From assembly GCF_900100535.1 (NCBI RefSeq), contig NZ_FNDG01000020.1, positions 1 to 64,000 on the forward strand: a stretch of DNA of 64,000 nucleotides, given 5' to 3'. The position numbers were made by a program, and so were the translations under genes. Source of the DNA: Phytopseudomonas flavescens. Lineage in GTDB: Bacteria; Pseudomonadota; Gammaproteobacteria; Pseudomonadales; Pseudomonadaceae. Below, one piece after another: positions 52,411 through 60,713 of this stretch; position 1 is the first letter of the stretch; each line of letters opens with the position of its first letter. The notes below the pieces were generated by a model that searched no databases, was not told the origin of the DNA, and worked only from the letters and a program-made list of their open reading frames with translations.

Positions 52411-52653
52411 GGAGGGGCAAAGTGGCAGCGCCTACATGGACTGGTGCACAGTTGTACCGCATTGCCCCATTGTTGTGCAGTGAAGCGCTATTTTTCAGGA
52501 TTCAACCGGCAACACCGGCATATCCAGCGGTATTCACGGCCACAGAAAAACTATCCGGTTTTCAGCCGGATACACCGGGGCGGCAAAATCCCGGTACAGG
52601 TTGTGGGCGCATATATGAATGCCTGGCACAACGGTTGCTAACACTTATTTTAT
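52411..52653. other. Divergent promoter region between the GntR gene and the ABC operon
   Basis: About 240 bases with no gene. A related half site, GGTTGCTAACA, is near 52631. Promoter boxes for the ABC operon probably lie in the AT-rich end (52637-52657), overlapping the second operator. Confidence 0.5.
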
Positions 52654-52667
52654 AATTGTTAGCAATT
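52654..52667. promoter_or_regulatory. Operator AATTGTTAGCAATT before the ABC operon
   Basis: A near-perfect palindrome ending 13 bases before the ATPase ATG, matching the operator at 52399. A bound regulator here would block transcription or early elongation. Confidence 0.6.
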
Positions 52668-52679
52668 TGGGCGGCAAGC

Positions 52680-53816
52680 ATGTCTGGGAAGGGTCAGGTC
52701 GAGCTGGTGGCGGTGCACAAGGCCTACGGTGCGCGGGTGGCGGTCACTGATCTCCATCTGAAGATTCCCAGTGGCAGCTATTGCTGCCTGCTCGGCCCCA
52801 GCGGCTGCGGCAAGAGCACCACCTTGCGCATGCTGGCCGGGCACGAAGCGGTGAGCGAGGGCGACATCCTCATGGATAACCGCAACGTCACCGCGTTTTC
52901 GCCGACCCAGCGCGGCACGGCGATGATGTTTCAGAACTACGCGCTGTTCCCGCACATGAGTTGCCTGGACAACGTCGCCTTCGGCCTGCGCATCGCCGGC
53001 ATGGCCAAGGCCGAGCGCCACGCCAAGGCCCGCGAGCTGCTGGCGCTGGTGAACATGCAGGATTACGCCGAAAGTTATCCCGAGCAGCTTTCCGGTGGCC
53101 AGCAGCAGCGCGTGGCGCTGGCCCGTGCCCTGATTACCCAGCCGGATGTGGTGCTGCTCGACGAGCCGCTGTCCGCTCTCGACCCGTTCCTGCGGATTCG
53201 CATGCGCAAGGAGCTCAAGGCGATCCAGAAGCAATTGGGGCTGACCTTCATCCACGTCACTCACTCCCAGGAAGAAGCCTTTGCCCTGGCCGATCTGGCG
53301 GTGGTGATGGACGCTGGCAAGATTCAGCAGGTAGCGCCGCCACGGGAATTGTTCGAGCGGCCGGCCACTCCCTTTGTCGCGCAATTCATCGGCGGCCACA
53401 GCCTGATGCGTGGCGAGCTGACTGCGCGCGAGGCGGATCGCGTGGTACTCAGCGTCGAAGGCGCAGGGCAGGGCAACCTGAGTCTGGCGCAACTGGGCGA
53501 CGACTATGCCGAGGCCCTGGTGGGCACGCCGCTGGCGTTCTCGGTGCGCTGCGATCACCTGGACCTCCTGCCGCCAGGCAGCGTTCCCCCGGCCGGGCGG
53601 TTTGGCTTGCCTGCGCGGGTCTGCGATGTCGAGTTCCAGGGCGCCTTCATCTATGTCGAATGCCAGACCGCCAGCGCTACGCCGCTGATGGTTTACCTGG
53701 CCGACCGCCAGCGCCAGGTACCCGAGGTGGGTGCCGAGGTCACCCTGGCCTGGGACGCCGCGCACCTCAACCTGTTCTCCCCGCAACACGCCAACCCGAC
53801 AGAGGAGGTTCACTGA
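52680..53816 (+). CDS. ABC transporter ATP-binding protein, spermidine/putrescine (PotA) type
   Basis: A 378-residue ATPase: Walker A GPSGCGKST (39-47), signature LSGGQQQR (137-144), Walker B VVLLDEPLSALD (157-168), and a C-terminal TOBE-like regulatory domain (about 290-370). It energises the importer encoded downstream. ATG 52680 is chosen over an in-frame start inside the operator. Its stop overlaps the receptor start (TGATG). Confidence 0.92.
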   Translation: MSGKGQVELVAVHKAYGARVAVTDLHLKIPSGSYCCLLGPSGCGKSTTLRMLAGHEAVSEGDILMDNRNVTAFSPTQRGTAMMFQNYALFPHMSCLDNVAFGLRIAGMAKAERHAKARELLALVNMQDYAESYPEQLSGGQQQRVALARALITQPDVVLLDEPLSALDPFLRIRMRKELKAIQKQLGLTFIHVTHSQEEAFALADLAVVMDAGKIQQVAPPRELFERPATPFVAQFIGGHSLMRGELTAREADRVVLSVEGAGQGNLSLAQLGDDYAEALVGTPLAFSVRCDHLDLLPPGSVPPAGRFGLPARVCDVEFQGAFIYVECQTASATPLMVYLADRQRQVPEVGAEVTLAWDAAHLNLFSPQHANPTEEVH

Positions 53817-55150
53817 TGAGCGAGCACGACGACAGCACCGCGCAACTCCCCGCCGAAACCCCGCAGGTGGAATCCGCCAAGGGACTGTCCAGGCGCAGCC
53901 TGATCAAGGGGCTGGGGGTGGCCTCGGCAGTGGCCGTGGGTTCCGGCGCGATCACCGGTTTTCCGATGATCTGGGCGCAGAACATCAAGAACATCACCTT
54001 GCGTCAGTTCGGCACCGGGGTGTCCAACCTCAACGACATCGCCATGAAGGCCAAGGAAGATCTGGGGATCACCCTGCAACTCACCGCACTGGACTCCGAT
54101 GCGGTGGCGCAGCGGGCAGTGACTCAGCCACGCTCCTTCGACATCGCCGACATCGAGTACTGGATCGGCAAGAAGGTGTACCCGTCCGGCACCCTGCAGG
54201 CCATGGACACCCGGCGCCTGAAGAATTTCGAGAAGATCTCGCCGCTGTTCATCAACGGCAAACTGAACGCCGATTCGGTGATCGCCCAAGGTACTGCGCC
54301 GCACACCGTTGGCTTCGTCGAAAGCGCCGATTCGCTGAAGTTCGCCAGTGAGCCGACCCGCTGGATGACGCTGGTGCCGACCATCTACAACGCCGACACC
54401 CTGGGCATTCGCCCGGATCTGGTCGGGCGCCCGATCAACAACTGGCGCGACATCATGGATCCGGCCTTCAAGGGCAAGGCCTCGATCCTCAACATCCCGT
54501 CCATCGGCATCATGGACGCGGCGATGATCTGCGAATCCATGGGTGAGATCACCTACGGCGACAAGGGCAACATGACCCAGGCCGAGATCGACAAGACCAT
54601 CGCCATCCTCATGCAGGCGAAGAAAGACGGCCAGTTCCGCGCCTTCTGGAAGAGCTTCGATGAGTCGGTGAACCTGATGGCCTCCGGTGAGGTGGTGATC
54701 CAGTCCATGTGGTCACCGGCCGTGGCCGCCGTGCGCAGCCGCGGTGTGGCCTGCACCTACCAGCCACTGGAAGAGGGCTATCGCGCCTGGGGCGGCGGTA
54801 TCGGCCTGGCCAGGCACCTCAGCGGCCTGGAGCTGGATGCGGCCTATGAGTACATCGACTGGTACCTGTCGGGCTGGGTCGGTGCTTACCTCAACCGCCA
54901 GGGCTACTACAGCGCTGCGCCGGAGACCTCCAGGCAGTACATGAGCGCCGATGAATGGGGCTTCTGGATGGAGGGCAAGGCCGCCCAGAGCGACATTCTC
55001 AGCCCGGACGGCAAGGTCATGGAAAAGGCCGGCGCGGTGCGTGATGGCGGCTCCTATGAGCAGCGCATGGGCAGCGTGGCTTGCTGGAACTCGGTGATGG
55101 ACGAGAACCGCCACATGGTCCGCAAGTGGAACGAGTTCATCGTTTCCTGA
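53816..55150 (+). CDS. ABC transporter substrate-binding protein, PotD-like, Tat-exported
   Basis: A 444-residue receptor with a long N-region and twin-arginine signal (GLSRRSLIKGLGVASAVAVG, about residues 23-42; cleavage near MIWAQ). The body resembles extracellular solute-binding proteins of the polyamine/PotD class. AGAGGAGG precedes ATG 53816, which overlaps the ATPase stop. A palindromic repeat follows before the permease gene. In view of the racemase and deacetylase-like genes downstream, the ligand could be a ureide or cyclic amide rather than a polyamine. Confidence 0.88.
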   Translation: MSEHDDSTAQLPAETPQVESAKGLSRRSLIKGLGVASAVAVGSGAITGFPMIWAQNIKNITLRQFGTGVSNLNDIAMKAKEDLGITLQLTALDSDAVAQRAVTQPRSFDIADIEYWIGKKVYPSGTLQAMDTRRLKNFEKISPLFINGKLNADSVIAQGTAPHTVGFVESADSLKFASEPTRWMTLVPTIYNADTLGIRPDLVGRPINNWRDIMDPAFKGKASILNIPSIGIMDAAMICESMGEITYGDKGNMTQAEIDKTIAILMQAKKDGQFRAFWKSFDESVNLMASGEVVIQSMWSPAVAAVRSRGVACTYQPLEEGYRAWGGGIGLARHLSGLELDAAYEYIDWYLSGWVGAYLNRQGYYSAAPETSRQYMSADEWGFWMEGKAAQSDILSPDGKVMEKAGAVRDGGSYEQRMGSVACWNSVMDENRHMVRKWNEFIVS

Positions 55151-55169
55151 CCCGGGGCCGCTTCAATGC

Positions 55170-55259
55170 GTAGGGTGGATCGGGGCGCGTAGCTGACGCC
55201 TTTCTCGTCCACCATTTGGGCCGCCGCAAGGTGGATGGGTGGAGCGTCATCCACCCTAC
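55170..55259. repeat. Dispersed GTAGGGTGGA palindromic repeat inside the ABC operon
   Basis: Starts GTAGGGTGGATCGGGGCGCG and ends GTCATCCACCCTAC, nearly the same as copy 1 at 258. It fills the gap between the binding-protein stop and the first permease ATG, where it could stabilise the upstream mRNA. Confidence 0.8.
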
Positions 55260-55271
55260 GAACGGTAGCCA

Positions 55272-56153
55272 ATGAATGTTCACTCGACTGGATTCGATAT
55301 GCGCACCGGACTCGCCAACATCAGCCACCTGCAAGCCCTGCCGCTGGCGCTGACCCTGCTGCTGTTCCTGGTCTTCCCCATCACGGTGATCGTGGTGGTG
55401 AGCTTCTGGGACTACGACGCCTACCAGTTGATCCCCGACTTCATCTTCGGCAACTACCAGTACCTGCTGTCATCGCCGACGACCTTGCAGGCGTACCTGA
55501 ATACCTTCAAGTACGCCTTGCTGACCTGGCTGATCACCCTGACGCTGGGCTTTACCGTGGCCTACTACCTGGCCTTCCACATCCGCAGCAACAAGGTGCA
55601 AACCTTGCTGTTTCTGCTGTGCACCATCCCGTTCTTCACCTCCAACATCATCCGCATGATTTCCTGGATACCGCTGCTGGGGCGCAATGGTCTGGTCAAC
55701 AGCGGCCTGATCGGCGCCGGGCTGATCGAACAGCCGCTGGAGTTTCTGCTGTACAGCGACTTCTCCATCGTTCTGGCCTATGTGCACCTGTACACCCTGT
55801 TCATGGTGGTGCCGATCTTCAACACCATGATGCGCATCGATCGCCGCCTGATCGAGGCCGCGCGGGATGCCGGAGCGCAGACCTGGCAGATCCTCCTGCT
55901 GGTGATCGTGCCGCTGTGCAAGTCGGGCATTCTCATCGGCAGCATTTTCGTACTGACCCTGGTGATGGGCGACTTCGTTACCGTGCGCATCATGGGGGGC
56001 GGCCTGCATGCTTCGGTCGGCGTGCTGATCCACAACGAAATCAGTTTGCTGCAATACCCGGCGGCTGCGGCCAGTGCCGTGGTGCTGCTGGCCACGGTGC
56101 TGCTGATGCTGGCGGTGATGTTCCGCCTGGTGGATATCCGCAAGGAGTTATGA
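55272..56153 (+). CDS. ABC transporter permease, PotB type
   Basis: A 293-residue inner-membrane permease with the coupling loop DRRLIEAARDAGAQTWQIL and several hydrophobic helices. It starts 12 bases after the palindromic repeat and its stop overlaps the next permease start. It forms the channel together with the PotC-type partner. Confidence 0.91.
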   Translation: MNVHSTGFDMRTGLANISHLQALPLALTLLLFLVFPITVIVVVSFWDYDAYQLIPDFIFGNYQYLLSSPTTLQAYLNTFKYALLTWLITLTLGFTVAYYLAFHIRSNKVQTLLFLLCTIPFFTSNIIRMISWIPLLGRNGLVNSGLIGAGLIEQPLEFLLYSDFSIVLAYVHLYTLFMVVPIFNTMMRIDRRLIEAARDAGAQTWQILLLVIVPLCKSGILIGSIFVLTLVMGDFVTVRIMGGGLHASVGVLIHNEISLLQYPAAAASAVVLLATVLLMLAVMFRLVDIRKEL

Positions 56154-56974
56154 CCATGAAATCCACGGCACGGCCGTTGAGCTTTTATTGCCTGAGCCTG
56201 TTCTTTGGCCTGTTCGTACTGTTCCTTTACGGGCCGACCCTGACCATCGGCATTCTCTCGTTCCAGGGGCCGGACGGCGGGTTGACCTTTCCCATGAACG
56301 GCGTGTCCCTGCATTGGTTTCACAACCTGTTCCTGGCCCAGCAGGTGGGCGATTTCGCCGGTGCCTTCAGCCGTTCGATTCTCCTCGGTATCGCGGTGAT
56401 GGCCTGCACCCTGGTGTTTTCGGTGCTCGCCGGGTTCGCTTACCGGCGCCCATTCGCTGGCAGTCAGGCACTGTTCTACCTGACGTTGGCGAGCCTGATC
56501 ATTCCGTCGATTCTGGTCAGCCTGGGCATTGGCCTGATGTTCGATCGCCTTGGCTGGCAGCCGATCTGGTACAGCTCGGCCTTTGGCGCGCACCTGACCT
56601 GGACCTTGCCGTTCGGCCTGCTGATCATGTTCGCCGTGTTCAACCGCTTCAACCGCGCCTACGAAATGGCGGCCCGCGACCTCGGCGCGAGCGCCTGGCA
56701 AACGGTACGCCTGATCGTTCTGCCGCTGATTGCCCCGAGCCTGTTCGGTGTGGCGCTGTTCGGCTTCACCCTGTCCTACGACGAATTCGCCCGCACCCTG
56801 ATGGTCTCCGGCAGCTTCAATAGCCTGCCTCTGGAAATCTTCGGCATGACCACCAACGTCACCACCCCGGTGCTCTATGCGCTGGGCACACTGACCACGC
56901 TGTTTTCCCTGGTGCTGATTGGTCTGGTGCTGCTGTTGATGAATCTGAGCCAGCGCATGAGAAAACCGGTATGA
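56150..56974 (+). CDS. ABC transporter permease, PotC type
   Basis: A 274-residue permease with the coupling loop AYEMAARDLGASAWQTVRLI. AAGGAGTT directly precedes ATG 56150, which overlaps the PotB-type stop; ATG 56156 is an alternative. Its own stop overlaps the racemase gene start (ATGA), so transport and catabolism are in one operon. Confidence 0.91.
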   Translation: MTMKSTARPLSFYCLSLFFGLFVLFLYGPTLTIGILSFQGPDGGLTFPMNGVSLHWFHNLFLAQQVGDFAGAFSRSILLGIAVMACTLVFSVLAGFAYRRPFAGSQALFYLTLASLIIPSILVSLGIGLMFDRLGWQPIWYSSAFGAHLTWTLPFGLLIMFAVFNRFNRAYEMAARDLGASAWQTVRLIVLPLIAPSLFGVALFGFTLSYDEFARTLMVSGSFNSLPLEIFGMTTNVTTPVLYALGTLTTLFSLVLIGLVLLLMNLSQRMRKPV

Positions 56975-57672
56975 AGATTCGCGTGATCAACCCCAATGGC
57001 TCGCCGGGCATGGCCCAGTTGCTGGAGGCAACCTGCCAGGGCATCAAGGCGGTCGATACGCAGTTGAGCGTGATCCATCTGCCCGGCTCGGTGGCGAGCA
57101 TCGAGGGCGCTGCCGATGGCGTGTGCGCGGCTTATCACCTGCTGGGCGCGATGCGTCAGGGCCAGGAAGAGGGCGTGCAAGGTTTCGTGATCGCCTGTTT
57201 CGACGACACCGCCCTGGATGCCGCCCGCGAATTGGCCAGTGGCCCGGTGCTGGGCATCGGCGAAGCGGCCATGCACGCGGCGAGCATGCTGAGCGTGCGC
57301 TACTCGATCCTTACCAGCCTGCCGCGCTCGATCCATATCATCGAGCGCAACATGCACAGCTATGGCCTGCAGCGGCGCTGCGCGAATATCCATGCGGCGG
57401 ATATCCCGGTGCTGGAGCTGGAGCGCGATCCCGCCCATTACCTGCGTCTGCGCGACCTGGGCCAGCAGATCCTGCGCGCTGACCGTAGCGAATGCCTGGT
57501 GATGGGCTGCGCTGGCATGAGCCAGTGGGCACAGCGCCTGCAGGAGGATCTCGGCGTGCCGGTGGTCGATGGGGTGCAGGTGGCGCTGAAATGGGTGGAG
57601 GCGCTGGTGCAGTTGCGCCTGGGCAGCAGCAAGAGCCTGAGTTACGCCTGGCCACGCGAGAAGGCGGTGTAG
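56971..57672 (+). CDS. Aspartate/glutamate/hydantoin racemase family protein
   Basis: A 233-residue protein of the Asp/Glu racemase superfamily, hydantoin/allantoin branch (MKIRVINPNGSPGM opening). The two catalytic cysteines are Cys76 in FVIACFDD and Cys180 in LVMGCAGM. Family members racemise hydantoins or allantoin. It is the last gene of the ABC operon. Together with a PuuE-like gene 140 bases downstream it suggests ureide breakdown. Confidence 0.87.
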   Translation: MKIRVINPNGSPGMAQLLEATCQGIKAVDTQLSVIHLPGSVASIEGAADGVCAAYHLLGAMRQGQEEGVQGFVIACFDDTALDAARELASGPVLGIGEAAMHAASMLSVRYSILTSLPRSIHIIERNMHSYGLQRRCANIHAADIPVLELERDPAHYLRLRDLGQQILRADRSECLVMGCAGMSQWAQRLQEDLGVPVVDGVQVALKWVEALVQLRLGSSKSLSYAWPREKAV

Positions 57673-57812
57673 CGGCTGTGCCGCTGGCACATTATCGCCA
57701 TTCCGCGCGCCGGCAAATCACGCGCTCACGGCCCCTGCACTGTCTACCCGAGCGCTACGCGGATGCCCTCGGGTCTATCACCTATAAAGCAGCCTAAGGA
57801 GGAACATCGTCC

Positions 57813-58745
57813 ATGGTTCAGGCGACTCCACATTATCCCCGTGATCTGCGCGGATACGCAGGCAACCCGCCTCAGGCAAACTGGCCGGGCAATGCGCGAA
57901 TCGCTGTCCAGTTCGTGCTCAATATCGAGGAGGGCAGTGAAAGTTGTGTGCTGCATGGGGATCCGCAGAGCGAAACGTTTCTTTCCGAGATCGTCGGTGC
58001 GCAGAGCTTTGCCGATCGGCATATGAGCATGGAGTCGATGTACGAATACGGCTCCCGTGCCGGGGTGCGGCGCATCCTCGATGAGTTCCAGCGCCGCCAG
58101 CTGCCGCTTACCGCCTTCGCCGTCGCCATGGCGCTGGAGCGCTGCCCGGACATCACCCAGGCGCTGGTCGCACGCAACCACGAGATCGCCAGTCACGGCT
58201 GGCGCTGGCTGCATTACCAGAACGTGCCGGTCGACCTCGAGCGCGAACACCTCGAGCGTGCGGTCGAACTGATCACCCGCCTTACCGGTGCCGCGCCGCT
58301 CGGCTGGTATACCGGCCGAGACAGCCCCAACACACGGCGCCTGGTGGTCGAGCAGGGCGGCTTTCTCTACGACAGCGATTATTACGGCGACGACCTGCCG
58401 CTATGGAGCACCGTAGAAACTCGCGACGGTACCCGTCAGCCTCACCTGATCGTGCCTTATACGCTCGACGCCAATGACATGCGCTTCTCGAGCCCGGGCG
58501 GATTCAACAGTGGTGAGCAGTTCTTTGCCTACCTGAGAGATACTTTCGACGTGCTCTACGCCGAGGGCGAAACGGCGCCAAAAATGATGTCGATCGGTCT
58601 GCACGCACGGCTGATCGGTCGCCCTGGGCGTTTTCTAGCGCTGCAACGTTTCCTCGATCATATCGAAGCCCATGATCGTGTCTGGGTGGCGCGTCGAGTC
58701 GACATCGCCCGGCACTGGGTCGAGCATCATCCTTACCAAGCGTAG
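57813..58745 (+). CDS. Polysaccharide deacetylase-family protein, PuuE-like (possible allantoinase)
   Basis: A 310-residue NodB-fold protein. Length and the RDLRGYAGNPPQANWPGNAR opening match PuuE, the metal-independent allantoinase of Pseudomonas; HEIASHGWRWLHYQ and GWYTGRDSPNTRRL are typical PuuE blocks. It would open the hydantoin ring of allantoin. A full AAGGAGG ribosome site lies upstream of ATG 57813. The racemase gene and importer upstream agree with this use. Confidence 0.85.
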   Translation: MVQATPHYPRDLRGYAGNPPQANWPGNARIAVQFVLNIEEGSESCVLHGDPQSETFLSEIVGAQSFADRHMSMESMYEYGSRAGVRRILDEFQRRQLPLTAFAVAMALERCPDITQALVARNHEIASHGWRWLHYQNVPVDLEREHLERAVELITRLTGAAPLGWYTGRDSPNTRRLVVEQGGFLYDSDYYGDDLPLWSTVETRDGTRQPHLIVPYTLDANDMRFSSPGGFNSGEQFFAYLRDTFDVLYAEGETAPKMMSIGLHARLIGRPGRFLALQRFLDHIEAHDRVWVARRVDIARHWVEHHPYQA

Positions 58746-58921
58746 AAACGCGCTGCTTCGCCAGGGCGGTTGGCTGGGTATTTCGAAAGACGCCTGCAGC
58801 AGATAGGAATCAGGGTATCGGGAGCTGCCGAGCCTGAGCGGATTGCCGAATCCACCGCGGGTCATTAGCCTGCGCTCTTTGCCTGGGCCGGGTGGCCCTG
58901 ACCAACACGATGGATCACGGT

Positions 58922-59425
58922 ATGAGCGAGCAGGTCGAAAACATCACCTACTACCTGGAAATGCACAGCCCCGAACAGGTGCGTGGCAAGGCGTTGCCGG
59001 ACGACTTGCAGATCGTCGAATGCCGGATCAAGCAGTTCCCGCTCAACCGCTTTCTCTACCAGTTGGTGGGCGGGCCCTGGGAGTGGACGGACAAGCTGTC
59101 CTGGTCGGATGCGCAGTGGCGCGAGCTGGTCGAGACTGACACTCATCGTACTTGGGTGGCCTACCACCAAGGCGCTATCGCCGGTTACTACGAGTTGCAG
59201 CGTGACGCCGACGGCTCGGTGGAGATTCTCTATTTCGGTCTCGCCGAAGCGTTCTTCGGTCAGGGTTTCGGCGGCCCGCTGCTGACCCACGCGCTGCAAT
59301 CCGCCTGGGCCTGGCCCGGTACCCGGCGAGTCTGGGTGCACACCTGCACCTTCGATCACCCCAGCGCCCTGGCCAACTATCAGGCCCGCGGGTTGCAGCT
59401 GTATCGCCAGGAAGTCGAAGGCTGA
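58922..59425 (+). CDS. GNAT-family N-acetyltransferase
   Basis: A 167-residue acetyltransferase; the acetyl-CoA loop is FFGQGFGGPLLTHAL, preceded by the VEILYFGLAEA strand, and the C-terminal ALANYQARGLQLY is the usual GNAT end. ATG 58922 is preferred over an upstream GTG. It lies between the deacetylase-like gene and the convergent GntR gene. Substrate unknown. Confidence 0.85.
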   Translation: MSEQVENITYYLEMHSPEQVRGKALPDDLQIVECRIKQFPLNRFLYQLVGGPWEWTDKLSWSDAQWRELVETDTHRTWVAYHQGAIAGYYELQRDADGSVEILYFGLAEAFFGQGFGGPLLTHALQSAWAWPGTRRVWVHTCTFDHPSALANYQARGLQLYRQEVEG

Positions 59426-59433
59426 GAGGCGTT

Positions 59434-60444
59434 TCAGCTCAAGCGGATCAGATAACCCGGTAGTGCCGGTTCCGGTAGTACCGACAGCACCTTGAGGCGT
59501 TGCAGGGTGCGCTCGCGGGCGCAGCTCAGGTGATGGCGCAGGGCGTTGGCGGCGCGGTCGATATCCTTGGCCAGCAGTGCCTCGATCACCTGATGGTGTT
59601 CGTCGAGCATCGCGTCGTCCAGGCTTCTGCGCAAGGCGCCGTGGAGGATGCGGCCGATGTTCATCTGGCTCTGGCATTGGCGGATCAGCGAAGCCATCTT
59701 CTGATTGCGCAGGCCGGCCAGGCACTCGACGTGCAGGTCGTGTTCGATGCGTTCGATGGTGGCCCGCTCGGCGCCGTTGCTGGCCTGGCGGGCGCGCTCG
59801 AGGCGCTCGAGCATGCCGTGCAGTGCTTCTTGGCTCAGACCTGGCGCGCTCTGCCTCAGCGCCTGCGGTTCGAGCAGGCCGCGCAGTTCGTAGTCGTCGA
59901 TCACCGATTGCGCCGTGAGCGGGCCGGCCAGCCACTGCGAGTAGGGCTCCTTTTCCACCAGACCACGGTCGCGCAGGCGCATCAGCGCTTCGCGGACCAC
60001 GCTGCGGCTGACGTTCAGGTGCTCGGCCGCCAGTTGCTCGTCCAGCCGGTAGTGGCCGAAGACCATGAAGGTACCAACGCTGGCGGCGAGGTCTTCATAA
60101 GCACGTTCACCCAGCGGCCGCACGTCGATCAGTTCATCGTCCGTTTCCAGGCCCAATAGCTGGCGTGTCAACGGTGTGCGCAGCGGTTCGACGGCGGCGT
60201 CGTGCGGGTTGACCAGATAGCCGCGGCCTTCGAAACGGCAGATCAGGCCTTCGTCATGCAGCAGGTTCAGCGCCTGACGTACCGGTACGCGGCTGGTGCC
60301 GAACAGCTGCGCCAGCGGGGCTTCGACCAGCACCAGGCCAAGGGCTGCGCGTCCCTGAGTGATGGAGGCGCGCAGGGTGTCGCGGATCATTTCGTAGCGC
60401 GAGACCGCAAGGGATTCTTCCTGAGGGGCGCTGGCTGCGGGCAT
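59434..60444 (-). CDS. GntR-family regulator with two winged helices and an FCD domain
   Basis: A 336-residue protein, longer than usual for the family. The first winged helix is at about 17-79 (APLAQLFGTSRVPVRQALNL) and a second complete one at about 115-175 (LAAEHLNVSRSVVREALMRL), followed by an FCD domain (about 180-315) with the expected histidines. It is divergent from the amidase gene; an AAACGTAC-N12-GTACGTTT repeat directly before that gene is the likely site. The start at ATG 60444 is chosen by domain content. Confidence 0.86.
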   Translation of the reverse strand: MPAASAPQEESLAVSRYEMIRDTLRASITQGRAALGLVLVEAPLAQLFGTSRVPVRQALNLLHDEGLICRFEGRGYLVNPHDAAVEPLRTPLTRQLLGLETDDELIDVRPLGERAYEDLAASVGTFMVFGHYRLDEQLAAEHLNVSRSVVREALMRLRDRGLVEKEPYSQWLAGPLTAQSVIDDYELRGLLEPQALRQSAPGLSQEALHGMLERLERARQASNGAERATIERIEHDLHVECLAGLRNQKMASLIRQCQSQMNIGRILHGALRRSLDDAMLDEHHQVIEALLAKDIDRAANALRHHLSCARERTLQRLKVLSVLPEPALPGYLIRLS

Positions 60445-60675
60445 ACCGGGTTTCCGGGGACGAGTACGAGGTGGCGATTCTCTCACAGGTTCGGCCCTGC
60501 CGATTACGTCGATGGCGGTGCTCCAAAAGGAAGCATCTCCAAAGGCAGCGTTACCTTTTCGCACAAAAATGAATCTTTTTAATTTATATCCATTATTTGT
60601 GTTGGCAACCTTCAGTCCCGTGCTTGACGGGCTCGCGAAGCCTTTTTGAAAGGTTGGCATGAAGGCTGCTTTTGT

Positions 60676-60703
60676 AAACGTACTTTTTTGTATATGTACG
60701 TTT
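60676..60703. promoter_or_regulatory. Inverted repeat AAACGTAC-N12-GTACGTTT, probable operator
   Basis: A perfect 8-bp dyad with a 12-base AT-rich spacer (TTTTTTGTATAT), ending just before the ribosome site of the amidase gene. The wide spacing is unusual for GntR and may fit the two-domain regulator encoded at 59434. Confidence 0.65.
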
Positions 60704-60713
60704 TGAGGTGTCC

